64,000 nucleotides of DNA, taken from assembly GCF_002163585.1 (NCBI RefSeq), contig NZ_CP015579.1, positions 1,302,001-1,366,000 on the forward strand, read 5' to 3'. Below, in pieces: positions 19,042 to 26,966 of the stretch; positions within the stretch are counted from its first letter, which is position 1; every line of letters starts with the position of its first letter. Origin of the DNA: Tatumella citrea. GTDB lineage: Bacteria > Pseudomonadota > Gammaproteobacteria > Enterobacterales > Enterobacteriaceae. Position numbers and translations under genes: made by a program. A model generated the notes under the pieces. That model had not been told where the DNA came from. It saw only the letters and a program-made list of their open reading frames with translations, and did no database searches.

Positions 19042-19470
19042 ATGGCCAGAACGCGTGGTCGCGCTCGTCGTGACCTGAAGTCAGAGATAAATATTGTTCC
19101 GCTACTGGACGTATTGCTGGTGTTGTTACTGATCTTTATGGCAACAGCACCAATCATTACCCAGAGTGTCAATGTTGATCTGCCTGATGCTACTGACTCT
19201 AAGACAGTATCGACAGACGATAATCCGCCGGTAATTCTGGAAGTTTCTGGTGTCGGGCAATATACCATCGTTGAAGATCATCAACGGCTGGAACAACTCC
19301 CGCCGGAGCAGATTATCAGTGAGGCCCAGCATCTTCTCGAAACTAACCCGAAAAGTATCTTTTTGATCGGGGGAGCAAAAGATGTGCCTTACAACGAAAT
19401 CATTAAGGCTCTGAATTTACTGCATCAGGCAGGAGTTAAGTCAGTAGGCCTGATGACTCAACCGATTTAA
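19042..19470 (+). CDS. tolR: Tol-Pal system protein TolR
   Basis: A 142-residue protein of the ExbD/TolR family. One transmembrane helix (about 18-38) contains the conserved Asp in VPLLDVLLVLLLIFM, the proton-carrying residue. The periplasmic domain follows and ends in AGVKSVGLMTQP. It forms the rotor-like dimer inside TolQ. It follows tolQ by 14 bp with an AGAGG site upstream. Confidence 0.97.
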   Translation: MARTRGRARRDLKSEINIVPLLDVLLVLLLIFMATAPIITQSVNVDLPDATDSKTVSTDDNPPVILEVSGVGQYTIVEDHQRLEQLPPEQIISEAQHLLETNPKSIFLIGGAKDVPYNEIIKALNLLHQAGVKSVGLMTQPI

Positions 19471-19496
19471 TTATCATCCGTTTTTGGGAACCGAGA

Positions 19497-20903
19497 GTGT
19501 CGAAGGCAACCGAGCAAAACGATAAGTTAAAACGCGCAATAATCATATCTGTTGCCTTGCATGTTCTGGTGATCGTGATACTGATTTTTAGTTCGTTTGA
19601 CGAGAATATCCAACCCAGCGGTGGCGGGGGAGGAAGTGACATCGATGCGGTCATGGTTGATCCAGGAGCCGTCGTTGACCAATACAACCGTGAAAATGCT
19701 CAACCGGCGCAACAACCAGACGTAAAACAACAGCAACAGGCTGCGGCAAAACAAGCGCAGGAACAGGCTGATAAACAGGCTGCTGAACAGGCGAAAGAAG
19801 CTAAGCAGCAGGCAGAAAAAGAAGCTAAAGAGGCTGCAAAGCAGGCCGCTGAACAGGCGGCTGCGGCGAAAGCAGAGGCTGCGCAGCAGGAAAAAGCAGC
19901 AGAAGCCAAAGCGGCAGAAGCTAAAGCAGCTGCCGCCGAAGCGAAAGCCCAGGCTGACCAGCAGGCGAAAGCGGCTGCTGCCGAAGCCAAAGCTCAGGCC
20001 GAGCAGCAGGCGAAAGCCGCTGCAGCAGAAGCCAGGGCTCAGGCTGACCAGCAGGCGAAGGCCGCCGCAGCACAGGCAAAAGCCGAAGCTGCAGAACAAG
20101 CTAAAGCCGCTGCTGCTGCAGCTAAAGCAAAAGCTGCAGAACAAGCGAAAGCCGCCGCAGCTGAAGCGAAAGCTAAAGCTGCAGAGCAGGCCAAAGCAGA
20201 TGCTGCGGCAGCTGCTAAAGCCAAAGCGACTGCCGATGCAAAAGCTGCTGCCGAAGCTAAAGAGAAAGCAGAACAGCAGGCTAAAGCTCAGGCCGCTGCA
20301 GAGGCGAAAGAAAAAGCCGAACAGCAAGCTAAAGCGGAAGCCGCTGCTGAAGCTAAACAGAAAGCTGCTGCCGAAGCTAAGGAAAAAGCTGCTGCTGAAG
20401 CTAAAGAAAAGGCTGCCGCCGAAGCTAAAGCTAAGGCAGCTGCCGAGGCTAAAGCTAAAGCCGCCGCAGATGCTAAAGCTGCAGCAAAAGCGAAAGCTGC
20501 GGCCGCGGCTAAGCAAACCAGCGAAGTCGATGACTTACTGGGAGGGCTGTCCTCGGGTAAAAATGCGCCTAAGAGTAGTAAACAAGGGGGAGCTTCTGCA
20601 GCCGGTCAGGGAACCCAGAAAAAATCCGGGGCTTCCGGTGCTGCAATTTCCAGCTATATGAGTCAGGTACAGGCAGCAATTCAGAGCAGGTTCTACGACC
20701 CTGATAGCTACGCAGGCAAAACCTGTGATGTACATATAAAACTGATGCAGAATGGAACCCTTGTTTCAGCAGTCGCAGCAGGTGGAGATAGCGCATTATG
20801 CCAGGCGGCGATTACTGCGGCGAAAACTGCGCAGTTCCCTAAACCAAGCCCTGAAGTCTGGGAGCAGGTAAAAGATTCAACACTGGTGTTTAAACCCCAA
20901 TAG
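19497..20903 (+). CDS. tolA: Tol-Pal system protein TolA
   Basis: A 468-residue periplasm-spanning protein that starts at GTG, as in E. coli. Domain I is a short cytoplasmic tail plus one membrane helix (about 14-34) with the SHLS-type core reading SVALHVLVIVILIF. Domain II (about 75-340) is a very long Ala/Lys/Glu/Gln helix. Domain III (about 380-468) is the globular Pal/TolB-binding domain, with SYAGKTCDVHIKL and the paired Cys. Domain II here is richer in Gln and Ala than that of E. coli and makes the protein about 47 residues longer. The sequence is repetitive at the DNA level, but the frame is intact. Confidence 0.95.
   Translation: MSKATEQNDKLKRAIIISVALHVLVIVILIFSSFDENIQPSGGGGGSDIDAVMVDPGAVVDQYNRENAQPAQQPDVKQQQQAAAKQAQEQADKQAAEQAKEAKQQAEKEAKEAAKQAAEQAAAAKAEAAQQEKAAEAKAAEAKAAAAEAKAQADQQAKAAAAEAKAQAEQQAKAAAAEARAQADQQAKAAAAQAKAEAAEQAKAAAAAAKAKAAEQAKAAAAEAKAKAAEQAKADAAAAAKAKATADAKAAAEAKEKAEQQAKAQAAAEAKEKAEQQAKAEAAAEAKQKAAAEAKEKAAAEAKEKAAAEAKAKAAAEAKAKAAADAKAAAKAKAAAAAKQTSEVDDLLGGLSSGKNAPKSSKQGGASAAGQGTQKKSGASGAAISSYMSQVQAAIQSRFYDPDSYAGKTCDVHIKLMQNGTLVSAVAAGGDSALCQAAITAAKTAQFPKPSPEVWEQVKDSTLVFKPQ
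19700..20515 (+). repeat. degenerate Ala-Lys-Ala-Glu coding repeat in tolA domain II
   Basis: About 800 bp of imperfect 9- to 36-bp units encode variants of AKAEAAEQAKAAAAEAKA. Three near-copies of a longer unit, with GQQAKAAAAEAKAQA-like translations, lie between about 19945 and 20090. The low complexity creates long open frames on the opposite strand that have no other support. Such tracts are prone to unit gain and loss, so length may vary among strains. Confidence 0.8.
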
Positions 20904-21016
20904 TGAAGCCGGGGAAAGTATCGACTATGCTGTGAAGGGTAGTCGTACTTTTGTCAGATAATTATCGGAATTTATACGAATTATCATGAACACAATGTTC
21001 AGATAAGGGAGAGAAG

Positions 21017-22312
21017 ATGAAGCATGCATTTCGTATAACCTTGAGTGTTTTCTTACTGCTGTGGACAGTGGTTTCGCAGGCCGAAGTCCGTATCGAAATC
21101 ACTCAGGGGGTTAACACCGCACGCCCGATTGGTGTGGTTCCGTTTCAGTGGGTAGGAAGCGGCGCAGCACCTGAAGACATTGGCGGAATTGTTGCCGCTG
21201 ACCTGAGAAACAGTGGTAAATTTAATCCGCTGGATCGCTCTCGTCTGCCACAACAGCCTACCACTGCTCAGGCAGTTCAGCCGGCAGCATGGTCTGCTTT
21301 GGGTATTGATGCCGTTGTAGTTGGACAGGTTCAGGGCAACCCGGATGGTAGCTACCAGGTTTCTTATCAGTTAGTGGACACCGCAGGTGCGCCGGGAACT
21401 GTGTTAGCTCAGAACTCTTACAAAGTGACCAAACAGTGGTTACGTTATGCAGCTCATACCGCAAGTGATGAAGTTTTTCAGAAGCTGACTGGTATTAAAG
21501 GAGCATTCCGTACCCGTATTGCTTACATTGTGCAGACTAACGGCGGCCAGTATCCATGGGAACTTCGGGTTGCGGATTACGACGGCTATAACCAGTTTGT
21601 AGTGCATCGTTCTTCAGAACCATTAATGTCCCCGGCATGGTCACCGGATGGCAGCAAACTGGCCTATGTAACTTTTGAAAGTGGTCGTTCTGCACTGGTG
21701 GTTCAGACATTGGCTAACAGCTCAGTCCGGACAATTGCAGATTTCCCACGACATAACGGTGCCCCGGCATTTTCACCTGACGGGACAAAACTGGCATTTG
21801 CATTATCTAAAACTGGTAGCCTGAACCTGTATGTAATGGACCTGGCTTCAGGACAGATTCATCAGGTTACTAATGCCCGTTATAACAGCACTGAACCTAC
21901 CTGGTTCCCGGACAGTCAGACACTGGCGTATACTTCGGATCAGGCGGGTCGTCCGCAGATATATAAGATTGGTATTAATGGTGGAACACCACAACGTATT
22001 TCCTGGCAGGGTAACCAGAACCAGGATTCCGATGTTTCTCCTGATGGTAAATTTCTGGTGATGATTAGCACTGTTAACGGTGCTCAACATGTCACTAAAC
22101 TGGATCTGGAAACGGGAGCCGTTCAAACTTTAACGGACACGTATCTGGACGAGACGCCAAGTCTTGCACCTAACGGCACAATGGTTATTTATAGCTCTAC
22201 TCAGGGTTATGGTTCCATATTGCAGTTGGTTTCAATCGATGGGCGTTTCAAAGCGCGTCTTCCGGCGACTGATGGACAGGTATCATCGCCTGCCTGGTCT
22301 CCGTATATGTGA
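21017..22312 (+). CDS. tolB: Tol-Pal system beta-propeller protein TolB
   Basis: A 431-residue periplasmic protein (E. coli 430). A Sec signal peptide of about 22 residues ends SQA-EVRIEI; the new N-terminus is the TolA-box region. The N-terminal domain spans about 23-160, followed by a six-bladed propeller with repeated [19 protein letters not shown] blades. TolB shuttles between Pal and the Tol motor. GGGAGAGAAG lies just upstream of the ATG. Confidence 0.97.
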   Translation: MKHAFRITLSVFLLLWTVVSQAEVRIEITQGVNTARPIGVVPFQWVGSGAAPEDIGGIVAADLRNSGKFNPLDRSRLPQQPTTAQAVQPAAWSALGIDAVVVGQVQGNPDGSYQVSYQLVDTAGAPGTVLAQNSYKVTKQWLRYAAHTASDEVFQKLTGIKGAFRTRIAYIVQTNGGQYPWELRVADYDGYNQFVVHRSSEPLMSPAWSPDGSKLAYVTFESGRSALVVQTLANSSVRTIADFPRHNGAPAFSPDGTKLAFALSKTGSLNLYVMDLASGQIHQVTNARYNSTEPTWFPDSQTLAYTSDQAGRPQIYKIGINGGTPQRISWQGNQNQDSDVSPDGKFLVMISTVNGAQHVTKLDLETGAVQTLTDTYLDETPSLAPNGTMVIYSSTQGYGSILQLVSIDGRFKARLPATDGQVSSPAWSPYM

Positions 22313-22355
22313 TGCATGTGTAAATATGTATGGCAAACTATAATAGGATTTTGAA

Positions 22356-22874
22356 ATGCAACTGAATAAACTGCTGAAAGGGTTAATGCTGGCTCTGCCT
22401 GTAATGGCTGTCGCTGCGTGTAGCTCTCATAAAAATGATAATGATAGCGGTGCAACTACCGGTGGTGCTGACAGCGCATACGGTAATGGCGCTAATGGCG
22501 GCAATATGTCTACTGATGCACAAGCTCGTCTGCAAATGCAGCAGCTGCAACAGAACAATATTGTTTACTTTGGTCTGGACAAGTATGACATCCTGCCTGA
22601 GTTCGCTCAGATGCTGGATCAGCATGCTAACTTCCTGCGTAGCAACCCTTCATACAAAGTGACCATCGAAGGTCATGCGGATGAGCGTGGTACTCCTGAG
22701 TACAACATCGCACTGGGTGAGCGTCGTGCAAATGCAGTTAAAATGTATCTGCAGGGCAAAGGCGTAGCCGAAGACCAAATGTCTATCGTTTCTTACGGTA
22801 AAGAAAAACCAGCAGTACTGGGTCATGACGAAGCCGCATGGGCTAAAAACCGTCGTGCCGTACTGGTTTACTAA
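22356..22874 (+). CDS. pal: peptidoglycan-associated lipoprotein Pal
   Basis: A 172-residue outer-membrane lipoprotein. The lipobox VAAC puts the lipidated Cys at residue 22, followed by SSHKND without Asp at +2, so it is sent to the outer membrane. A flexible Gly/Asn-rich linker precedes the OmpA-like domain (about 65-172). That domain shows YFGLDKYDI, then the diaminopimelate-binding region [19 protein letters not shown]. Pal ties the outer membrane to peptidoglycan and is the target of TolA/TolB. Confidence 0.98.
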   Translation: MQLNKLLKGLMLALPVMAVAACSSHKNDNDSGATTGGADSAYGNGANGGNMSTDAQARLQMQQLQQNNIVYFGLDKYDILPEFAQMLDQHANFLRSNPSYKVTIEGHADERGTPEYNIALGERRANAVKMYLQGKGVAEDQMSIVSYGKEKPAVLGHDEAAWAKNRRAVLVY

Positions 22875-22883
22875 GAGATTTAT

Positions 22884-23687
22884 ATGATTAGTAACTTCAG
22901 ACTTCATACTCTGAGTCTGTCGTTACTGATTGCTGTAGCGGCCGTTCCGGCCGCTCATGCTCAGGCGTCAATCAGTAGCGTTGGCTCTGGCTCGGTAGAT
23001 GACCGGGTCACCACCCTTGAACGCATTTCAAATGCGCAAGCTCAATTACTGCAACAACTGCAACAGCAACTCAGTGACACTCAAAATGACATTGATTCGT
23101 TACGCGGTGAAATTCAGCAAAATACCTATCAGTTAAACCAGCTTGCAGAACAGCAGAAGCAACTCTATCAGCAGATTGACTCATTAAGCAGTAATGCTTC
23201 CGCTCAAGGATCTGCGGCAGCAGCACCTGTAGCAGGCGGCGATAACGGCGCTTCTGCGACTGATCAGACTGCAACAGCCCCTGCAGCTGGAAACAGTCAG
23301 GCAACCCAGTCAGGCGATGCTAACAGTGATTACAATGCGGCTGTGGATTTGATTCTCAAACAGAAAAAGTTTGATGAAGCGATCTCTGCTCTTCAGGCAT
23401 GGGTGAAAAAATATCCGGACTCCACTTATCAGCCAAATGCTAATTACTGGCTGGGCCAGCTTTATTACAATAAAGGCCGGCTGGATGATTCCGCATATTA
23501 TTTTGCGACCGTGGTTAAAAACTTTCCTAAATCACCTAAGGCACCGGAAGCGTTGTACAAGGTGGGGGTAGTTATGCAGGATAAAAAAGACACCGCAAAA
23601 TCCAAAGCCGTGTTCCAGCAAGTGATCAAACTCTATCCTGGTACTGCAGCTGCTAAAGCAGCACAAAAAAGGCTGACTGCAGGATAA
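22884..23687 (+). CDS. cpoB: cell division coordinator CpoB
   Basis: A 267-residue periplasmic protein. The signal peptide ends near residue 26 (AHA-QASISS). A trimerising coiled coil follows at about 38-100 (heptad-like LQQLQQQLSDTQNDIDSL), then an Ala/Thr/Gly-rich linker, then a TPR domain (about 148-265) with YWLGQLYYNKG. CpoB links PBP1B activity to Tol-driven constriction. It is the last tol-pal gene, 9 bp after pal. Confidence 0.95.
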   Translation: MISNFRLHTLSLSLLIAVAAVPAAHAQASISSVGSGSVDDRVTTLERISNAQAQLLQQLQQQLSDTQNDIDSLRGEIQQNTYQLNQLAEQQKQLYQQIDSLSSNASAQGSAAAAPVAGGDNGASATDQTATAPAAGNSQATQSGDANSDYNAAVDLILKQKKFDEAISALQAWVKKYPDSTYQPNANYWLGQLYYNKGRLDDSAYYFATVVKNFPKSPKAPEALYKVGVVMQDKKDTAKSKAVFQQVIKLYPGTAAAKAAQKRLTAG

Positions 23688-23720
23688 CGAGCGGCATTCT
23701 GACCAGTAATTGTTGGATTT

Positions 23721-23764
23721 CTGGTCTTGCCGGGTGAAAGGTAAGCAACCAGTCAGTTTTTTTT
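23721..23764 (+). terminator. terminator of the tol-pal operon
   Basis: An 11-bp stem with a 2-nt bulge (CTGGT-CTTGCC pairing with GGTAAG-CA-ACCAG, one G-U pair) is followed shortly by eight T. It lies 34 bp after the cpoB stop and just ahead of the tRNA promoter. Confidence 0.65.
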
Positions 23765-23773
23765 AAATAAGGG

Positions 23774-23801
23774 TTGCGCTACCCAGTTAAATCAGTAATA
23801 T
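23774..23801 (+). promoter_or_regulatory. probable stable-RNA promoter of the tRNA-Lys cluster
   Basis: A -35 element TTGCGC, a 16-bp spacer and a -10 element TAATAT are followed at once by a GC-rich discriminator (GCCGCC). That combination is typical of stringently controlled tRNA promoters. The first tRNA starts about 52 bp after the -10 box. Confidence 0.6.
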
Positions 23802-23852
23802 ATGCCGCCGTTGCCGGGTGATAAACAAATAGCATCCGGTAATGATAAAAGA

Positions 23853-23928
23853 GGGTCGTTAGCTCAGTCGGTAGAGCAGTTGACTTTTAATCAATTGGTC
23901 GCAGGTTCGAATCCTGCACGACCCACCA
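23853..23928 (+). tRNA. lysT: tRNA-Lys (TTT), copy 1
   Basis: A 76-nt tRNA with an encoded CCA end. The acceptor GGGTCGT pairs with ACGACCC, the D arm reads AGCTC/GAGC, the anticodon loop is CTTTTAA with anticodon TTT, and the T arm is GCAGG-TTCGAAT-CCTGC. It is the first of four identical genes in one probable transcript. Confidence 0.98.
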
Positions 23929-23982
23929 TCTTCTGAGATGGTGATATTTATTCTCTTTTATGTTTGTTTTGTGTTTTGTGAC

Positions 23983-24058
23983 GGGTCGTTAGCTCAGTCG
24001 GTAGAGCAGTTGACTTTTAATCAATTGGTCGCAGGTTCGAATCCTGCACGACCCACCA
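23983..24058 (+). tRNA. tRNA-Lys (TTT), copy 2
   Basis: Identical over all 76 nt to copy 1, with encoded CCA. The 54-nt spacer before it is AT-rich and unlike the spacers ahead of copies 3 and 4. Confidence 0.98.
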
Positions 24059-24095
24059 TTCTTAAAGAGTGGCACAACACAGAATATCCCGCGAG

Positions 24096-24171
24096 GGGTC
24101 GTTAGCTCAGTCGGTAGAGCAGTTGACTTTTAATCAATTGGTCGCAGGTTCGAATCCTGCACGACCCACCA
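24096..24171 (+). tRNA. tRNA-Lys (TTT), copy 3
   Basis: Identical to copy 1. The roughly 37-nt spacer ahead of it, ending AGAATATCCCGCGA, recurs almost unchanged ahead of copy 4, so spacer plus tRNA was duplicated as a unit. Confidence 0.98.
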
Positions 24172-24195
24172 GTTTCAGAAGTAAGCAGTGACAGT

Positions 24196-24302
24196 AACGT
24201 GCAGCATGAGAACCTGCTGCAGGTTCGGGTCGAACGAAGTGAGACAACGTTGTTAGCAACGGCCCGCAGGGCGAGCGTCAGCGAGTCATCCTGCACGACC
24301 CA
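24196..24302 (+). repeat. 107-nt tRNA-3'-half element with T-loop insertion, copy 1
   Basis: It begins with the 17-nt palindrome GAACCTGC-T-GCAGGTTC at 24210-24226. GCAGGTTCG is then the 5' strand of a tRNA-Lys T arm, followed by about 65 foreign nt, then ATCCTGCACGACCCACCA, the exact 3' end of tRNA-Lys (the CCA runs to 24305). Two hairpins lie within the insertion: CGTTG/CAACG at 24248-24261 and GCCC/GGGC at 24262-24272. It shares the tRNA transcript and resembles in principle the rtT repeats of the E. coli tyrT locus, which also carry tRNA 3' ends. Confidence 0.8.
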
Positions 24303-24342
24303 CCATTCATAAAGAATGCCACAGCACAGAATATCCCGCGAA

Positions 24343-24418
24343 GGGTCGTTAGCTCAGTCGGTAGAGCAGTTGACTTTTAATCAATTGGTCGCAGGTTCGA
24401 ATCCTGCACGACCCACCA
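24343..24418 (+). tRNA. tRNA-Lys (TTT), copy 4
   Basis: Identical to copy 1. It lies between the two 107-nt T-loop-insertion elements and is followed within 7 nt by a strong terminator. Confidence 0.98.
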
Positions 24419-24424
24419 ATTCAG

Positions 24425-24451
24425 AAAAAGCACCCTTCAGGGTGCTTTTTT
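24425..24451 (+). terminator. terminator of the tRNA-Lys cluster
   Basis: An 11-bp perfect stem AAAAAGCACCC / GGGTGCTTTTT with loop TTCA ends in a T run, 6 nt after the CCA of tRNA-Lys copy 4. Confidence 0.92.
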
Positions 24452-24473
24452 AGTTTGTGAGATCCGTAAAATA

Positions 24474-24580
24474 AACGTGCAGTATGAGAACCTGCTGCAG
24501 GTTCGGGTCTCACGCAGTGGGACAACGTTGGTAACAACGGCCCACAGGGCGAGCGTTAGTGAGTCATCCTGCACGATCCA
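24474..24580 (+). repeat. 107-nt tRNA-3'-half element with T-loop insertion, copy 2
   Basis: Same length as copy 1 without gaps, with 11 differences in 107 positions by manual alignment. Both internal hairpin stems are unchanged, whereas their loops differ (TTAG versus GTAA; GCA versus ACA). The first part of the insertion forms a better hairpin here (GTCTCAC / GTGGGAC). The tRNA-like end has decayed (ACGATCCA, no CCA), and the element lies beyond the terminator, so it is probably a silent relic. Confidence 0.75.
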
Positions 24581-25671
24581 GCTGTTTCGAAATAGCACTC
24601 TACTGGTTGAGAACGGATTTTTGTTTAAACGCCAGTCTGAACACTCAGGCGGTATGGCTGTGGATATGCTGAAGCAAGGATCACGGCTGATAATATGAGG
24701 AACTGATGTCTGTGAGCCACTCAGACGCCCTCAGAGCAATAATAATCTTGCTGGTCTGAGTTACAGTGATTGAGAGTCTCTGTGACACAGAGTACGTGAC
24801 AGGGCCTGTCAGACGGGTGCCTTATTCTGCAGAGTAGATGAAACTCAGAAGCCTCTCTTGCCTCTCATTACCCCTTCGCGGCCAATATCAGATAAGTATC
24901 CAATTGAAATGTTTTTATATAAGATAAAAATTAATCAGCAGAAGCATGCATTAGCTTATATAAATAGCCTGCTAAGTTTATATGAGGGGGCAGGACTAAG
25001 CTAAAAGTTTTGAAAGTTCAGAAGTGACCTCAATTATAAATAAATCCAAAACAAAATGATTTTATTTTCCGGAATGATGAACTTATTAATTATTAAGATA
25101 ACATTATGAAGTTAATAAATTATCGATATTACTGAGTTATTTTTTTACCTCTGCCAGACAGGCTGCGCTATGTCAGTTGCCCTGATATTAAACCGAAATT
25201 AAACCATTCCGTTTTTCTCGTGTGAAATACCGGGAACAATACTATTCTTGCAAAGCAGATGGTTTCTTCCTTTGTAAAAAGTTGAGACTGATTGTATTAA
25301 GTTAACGCATTGATTATTAATGTTTAAAGGGAATTTTATCGATGACGGGCGTTTTGCATTAACGATACTCATTCGTTAGTCACGGAAATTATAACTGTGA
25401 AACAATTAAAAACACATCTGCCAGGGTTTTAAGGATTGAATAAGATTATCAGGAGTGATTCCAGGGAAAATTTAATGTTCTTTTATTACAGTCTGCCATT
25501 GGGCGAATGCACTGCCGTCATGAGAGTGAATGTCGCCTGAATAAGTCAGGGGAGGGGTGATTTCTCTGCCAGATTTAGGTTAAACAAAAATGCTGTGAAT
25601 GCAGACAAAACTTCGGGCGGTGGGAAGAATACTTTCCGTATTCGGCCCTGTATGGTTTATTTAACAATGAT
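24581..25671. other. AT-rich, gene-poor stretch after the tRNA-Lys cluster
   Basis: About 1.1 kb without a convincing gene. Short open frames lack ribosome sites and family features. Structural points are near-palindromes at 24778-24792 (CTCTGTG-A-CACAGAG) and 24798-24810 (GACAGG-G-CCTGTC). A nested set of inverted repeats at 24951-25004 could fold as a pseudoknot. AT content rises from about 24890 onward. In E. coli nadA follows the tRNA-Lys genes, so this may be the scar of replacement. No transposase, integrase or direct att repeat was seen apart from the tRNA-like elements. Confidence 0.6.
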
Positions 25672-26781
25672 ATGGTTATGAAAAAAATATTAATTACAGG
25701 TTCTACCGGTTTTCTTGGCGGGGCAGTTGTTGCCAGCCTGGTAAAAAATCATCAGGACAGTTTATTGCTACTGGTCAGAGCGGGTTCAGCCGAAGAGGGC
25801 TGCCAGCGGGTGCAGGCTAATCTGAAGAACTTTGGGCTAACTGAATCGCAATTAAAACGTATCACTCCCGCAGATATCATTCCAGGTGACCTTGCGAGCC
25901 CACAGGATTTTACTGAAGACTCCAGACTGGATGAAGTCACACACGTTATTAATTGTGCTGCAGTGGCCTCGTTTGGTAATAATCCATACATCTGGAAAGT
26001 TAATGTTGACGGTACATTTTTGTTTGCAGAACGGATGAGCCGGGTCAAAACACTGGAAAAGTTTATCCATGTTGGCACTGCGATGTCATGCGCCCCGCAA
26101 CCTAACAGTCTGGTCACTGAAAACAGCCTGAATTCCACCCGCGAGCAACACGTTGTTGAGTACACCTGGAGCAAAGCGGCGATTGAAAACAAACTCACCA
26201 CTCTGGAAAACTTTCCGTTAGTTATAGCCAGGCCTTCGATTGTGGTTGGTCACTCTGATCATGGCTGTTTACCTTCTGCGAGTATTTTCTGGGTATTCCA
26301 GATGGTACTGATGCTGGGGAAATTTACCTGTGGACTGCAGGATCGTATTGATGTTATCCCGGTAGATTATTGTGCCGATGCTCTGGTAATGATGCTGGAT
26401 GCTAAAAATGTAGTGAATGAAGTTATTCATATTTCTGCCGGTACGCACAGCAGTGTGACTTTTGCTGAAATTGATCAGGCGATGGCGAAGGCATCGGGGA
26501 AAAAAGCGCTGGGAGTGGATTACCAGAGAGTGTCTTATAAACAGTTATCCGCCAGCCGTAAAAGCTTTAAAGCGGTGTTCGGACCGTGCAACGAGCGGAT
26601 AGTTTTGCGGGCTATGAAGCTGTATGGGCACTTTTCAGAACTCAATGTCGTTTTTGATAATACCAAACTGCTGAATCTTGGAATGCAGAAACCTTCCAGA
26701 TTTACTGATTATCTGGAGAGATGTGTTATATCCACGCAGAACTCAACGATCGCTGAGCTGATGCAGGTAGATTTCAAATAA
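25672..26781 (+). CDS. extended SDR family NAD(P)-dependent reductase (thioester-reductase-like)
   Basis: A 369-residue extended short-chain dehydrogenase. The cofactor loop GSTGFLGG is at residues 10-17. NCAAVASFG near 94 is the second cofactor contact. The catalytic pair is Tyr164 and Lys168 in YTWSK. Length and sequence resemble the NAD-binding thioester-reductase / fatty acyl-CoA reductase branch (epimerase fold with the ARPSIVVG block near 187), which reduces carrier-bound or CoA acyl groups. No carrier protein, synthetase or ligase gene is nearby, so the substrate is unknown. ATGs at 25672 and 25678 are both possible, and neither has a clear ribosome site. It lies alone in the accessory patch after AT-rich DNA, which hints at acquisition. 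Confidence 0.75.
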   Translation: MVMKKILITGSTGFLGGAVVASLVKNHQDSLLLLVRAGSAEEGCQRVQANLKNFGLTESQLKRITPADIIPGDLASPQDFTEDSRLDEVTHVINCAAVASFGNNPYIWKVNVDGTFLFAERMSRVKTLEKFIHVGTAMSCAPQPNSLVTENSLNSTREQHVVEYTWSKAAIENKLTTLENFPLVIARPSIVVGHSDHGCLPSASIFWVFQMVLMLGKFTCGLQDRIDVIPVDYCADALVMMLDAKNVVNEVIHISAGTHSSVTFAEIDQAMAKASGKKALGVDYQRVSYKQLSASRKSFKAVFGPCNERIVLRAMKLYGHFSELNVVFDNTKLLNLGMQKPSRFTDYLERCVISTQNSTIAELMQVDFK

Positions 26782-26824
26782 TTTTACCCGGTATTTAGTG
26801 GGGAAAATGTTGCCTGAGATGATT

Positions 26825-26860
26825 TTGTTGCTACGGACGGGTAAATGTCCGTAGCAGCAA
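26825..26860. terminator. hairpin between the SDR gene and ada-alkA
   Basis: A 14-bp stem with a single G-U pair (TTGTTGCTACGGAC / GTCCGTAGCAGCAA) and an 8-nt loop lies 43 bp after the SDR stop in a convergent gap. It is followed by only three T on the plus strand. It probably terminates the SDR transcript, and may act on the convergent gene as well. Confidence 0.65.
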
Positions 26861-26966
26861 TTTATACTGGCGGGTAGCAATGTTATCGAAAAAATATGTG
26901 CCTCAATGCCATGACAGGGGCCGCGAACTGGCATTATTTACCGCCTGACTGGACGATTTTTGAGAG

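Noticed and set aside
19527..20516. Long open frame (329 codons) antisense to tolA, rich in Phe, Ser, Leu and Cys
   Set aside because: It is a shadow of the Ala/Lys repeat in tolA domain II; no ribosome site, no family features, extreme composition.
23853..24418. Regularly spaced identical repeats that might suggest a CRISPR array
   Set aside because: The repeats are four complete tRNA-Lys genes with cloverleaf pairing and CCA ends; spacers are related to one another and unequal in length.
24477..24698. 73-codon open frame over the second tRNA-like element
   Set aside because: It lies over the structured repeat and its downstream flank; no ribosome site, no homology signal.
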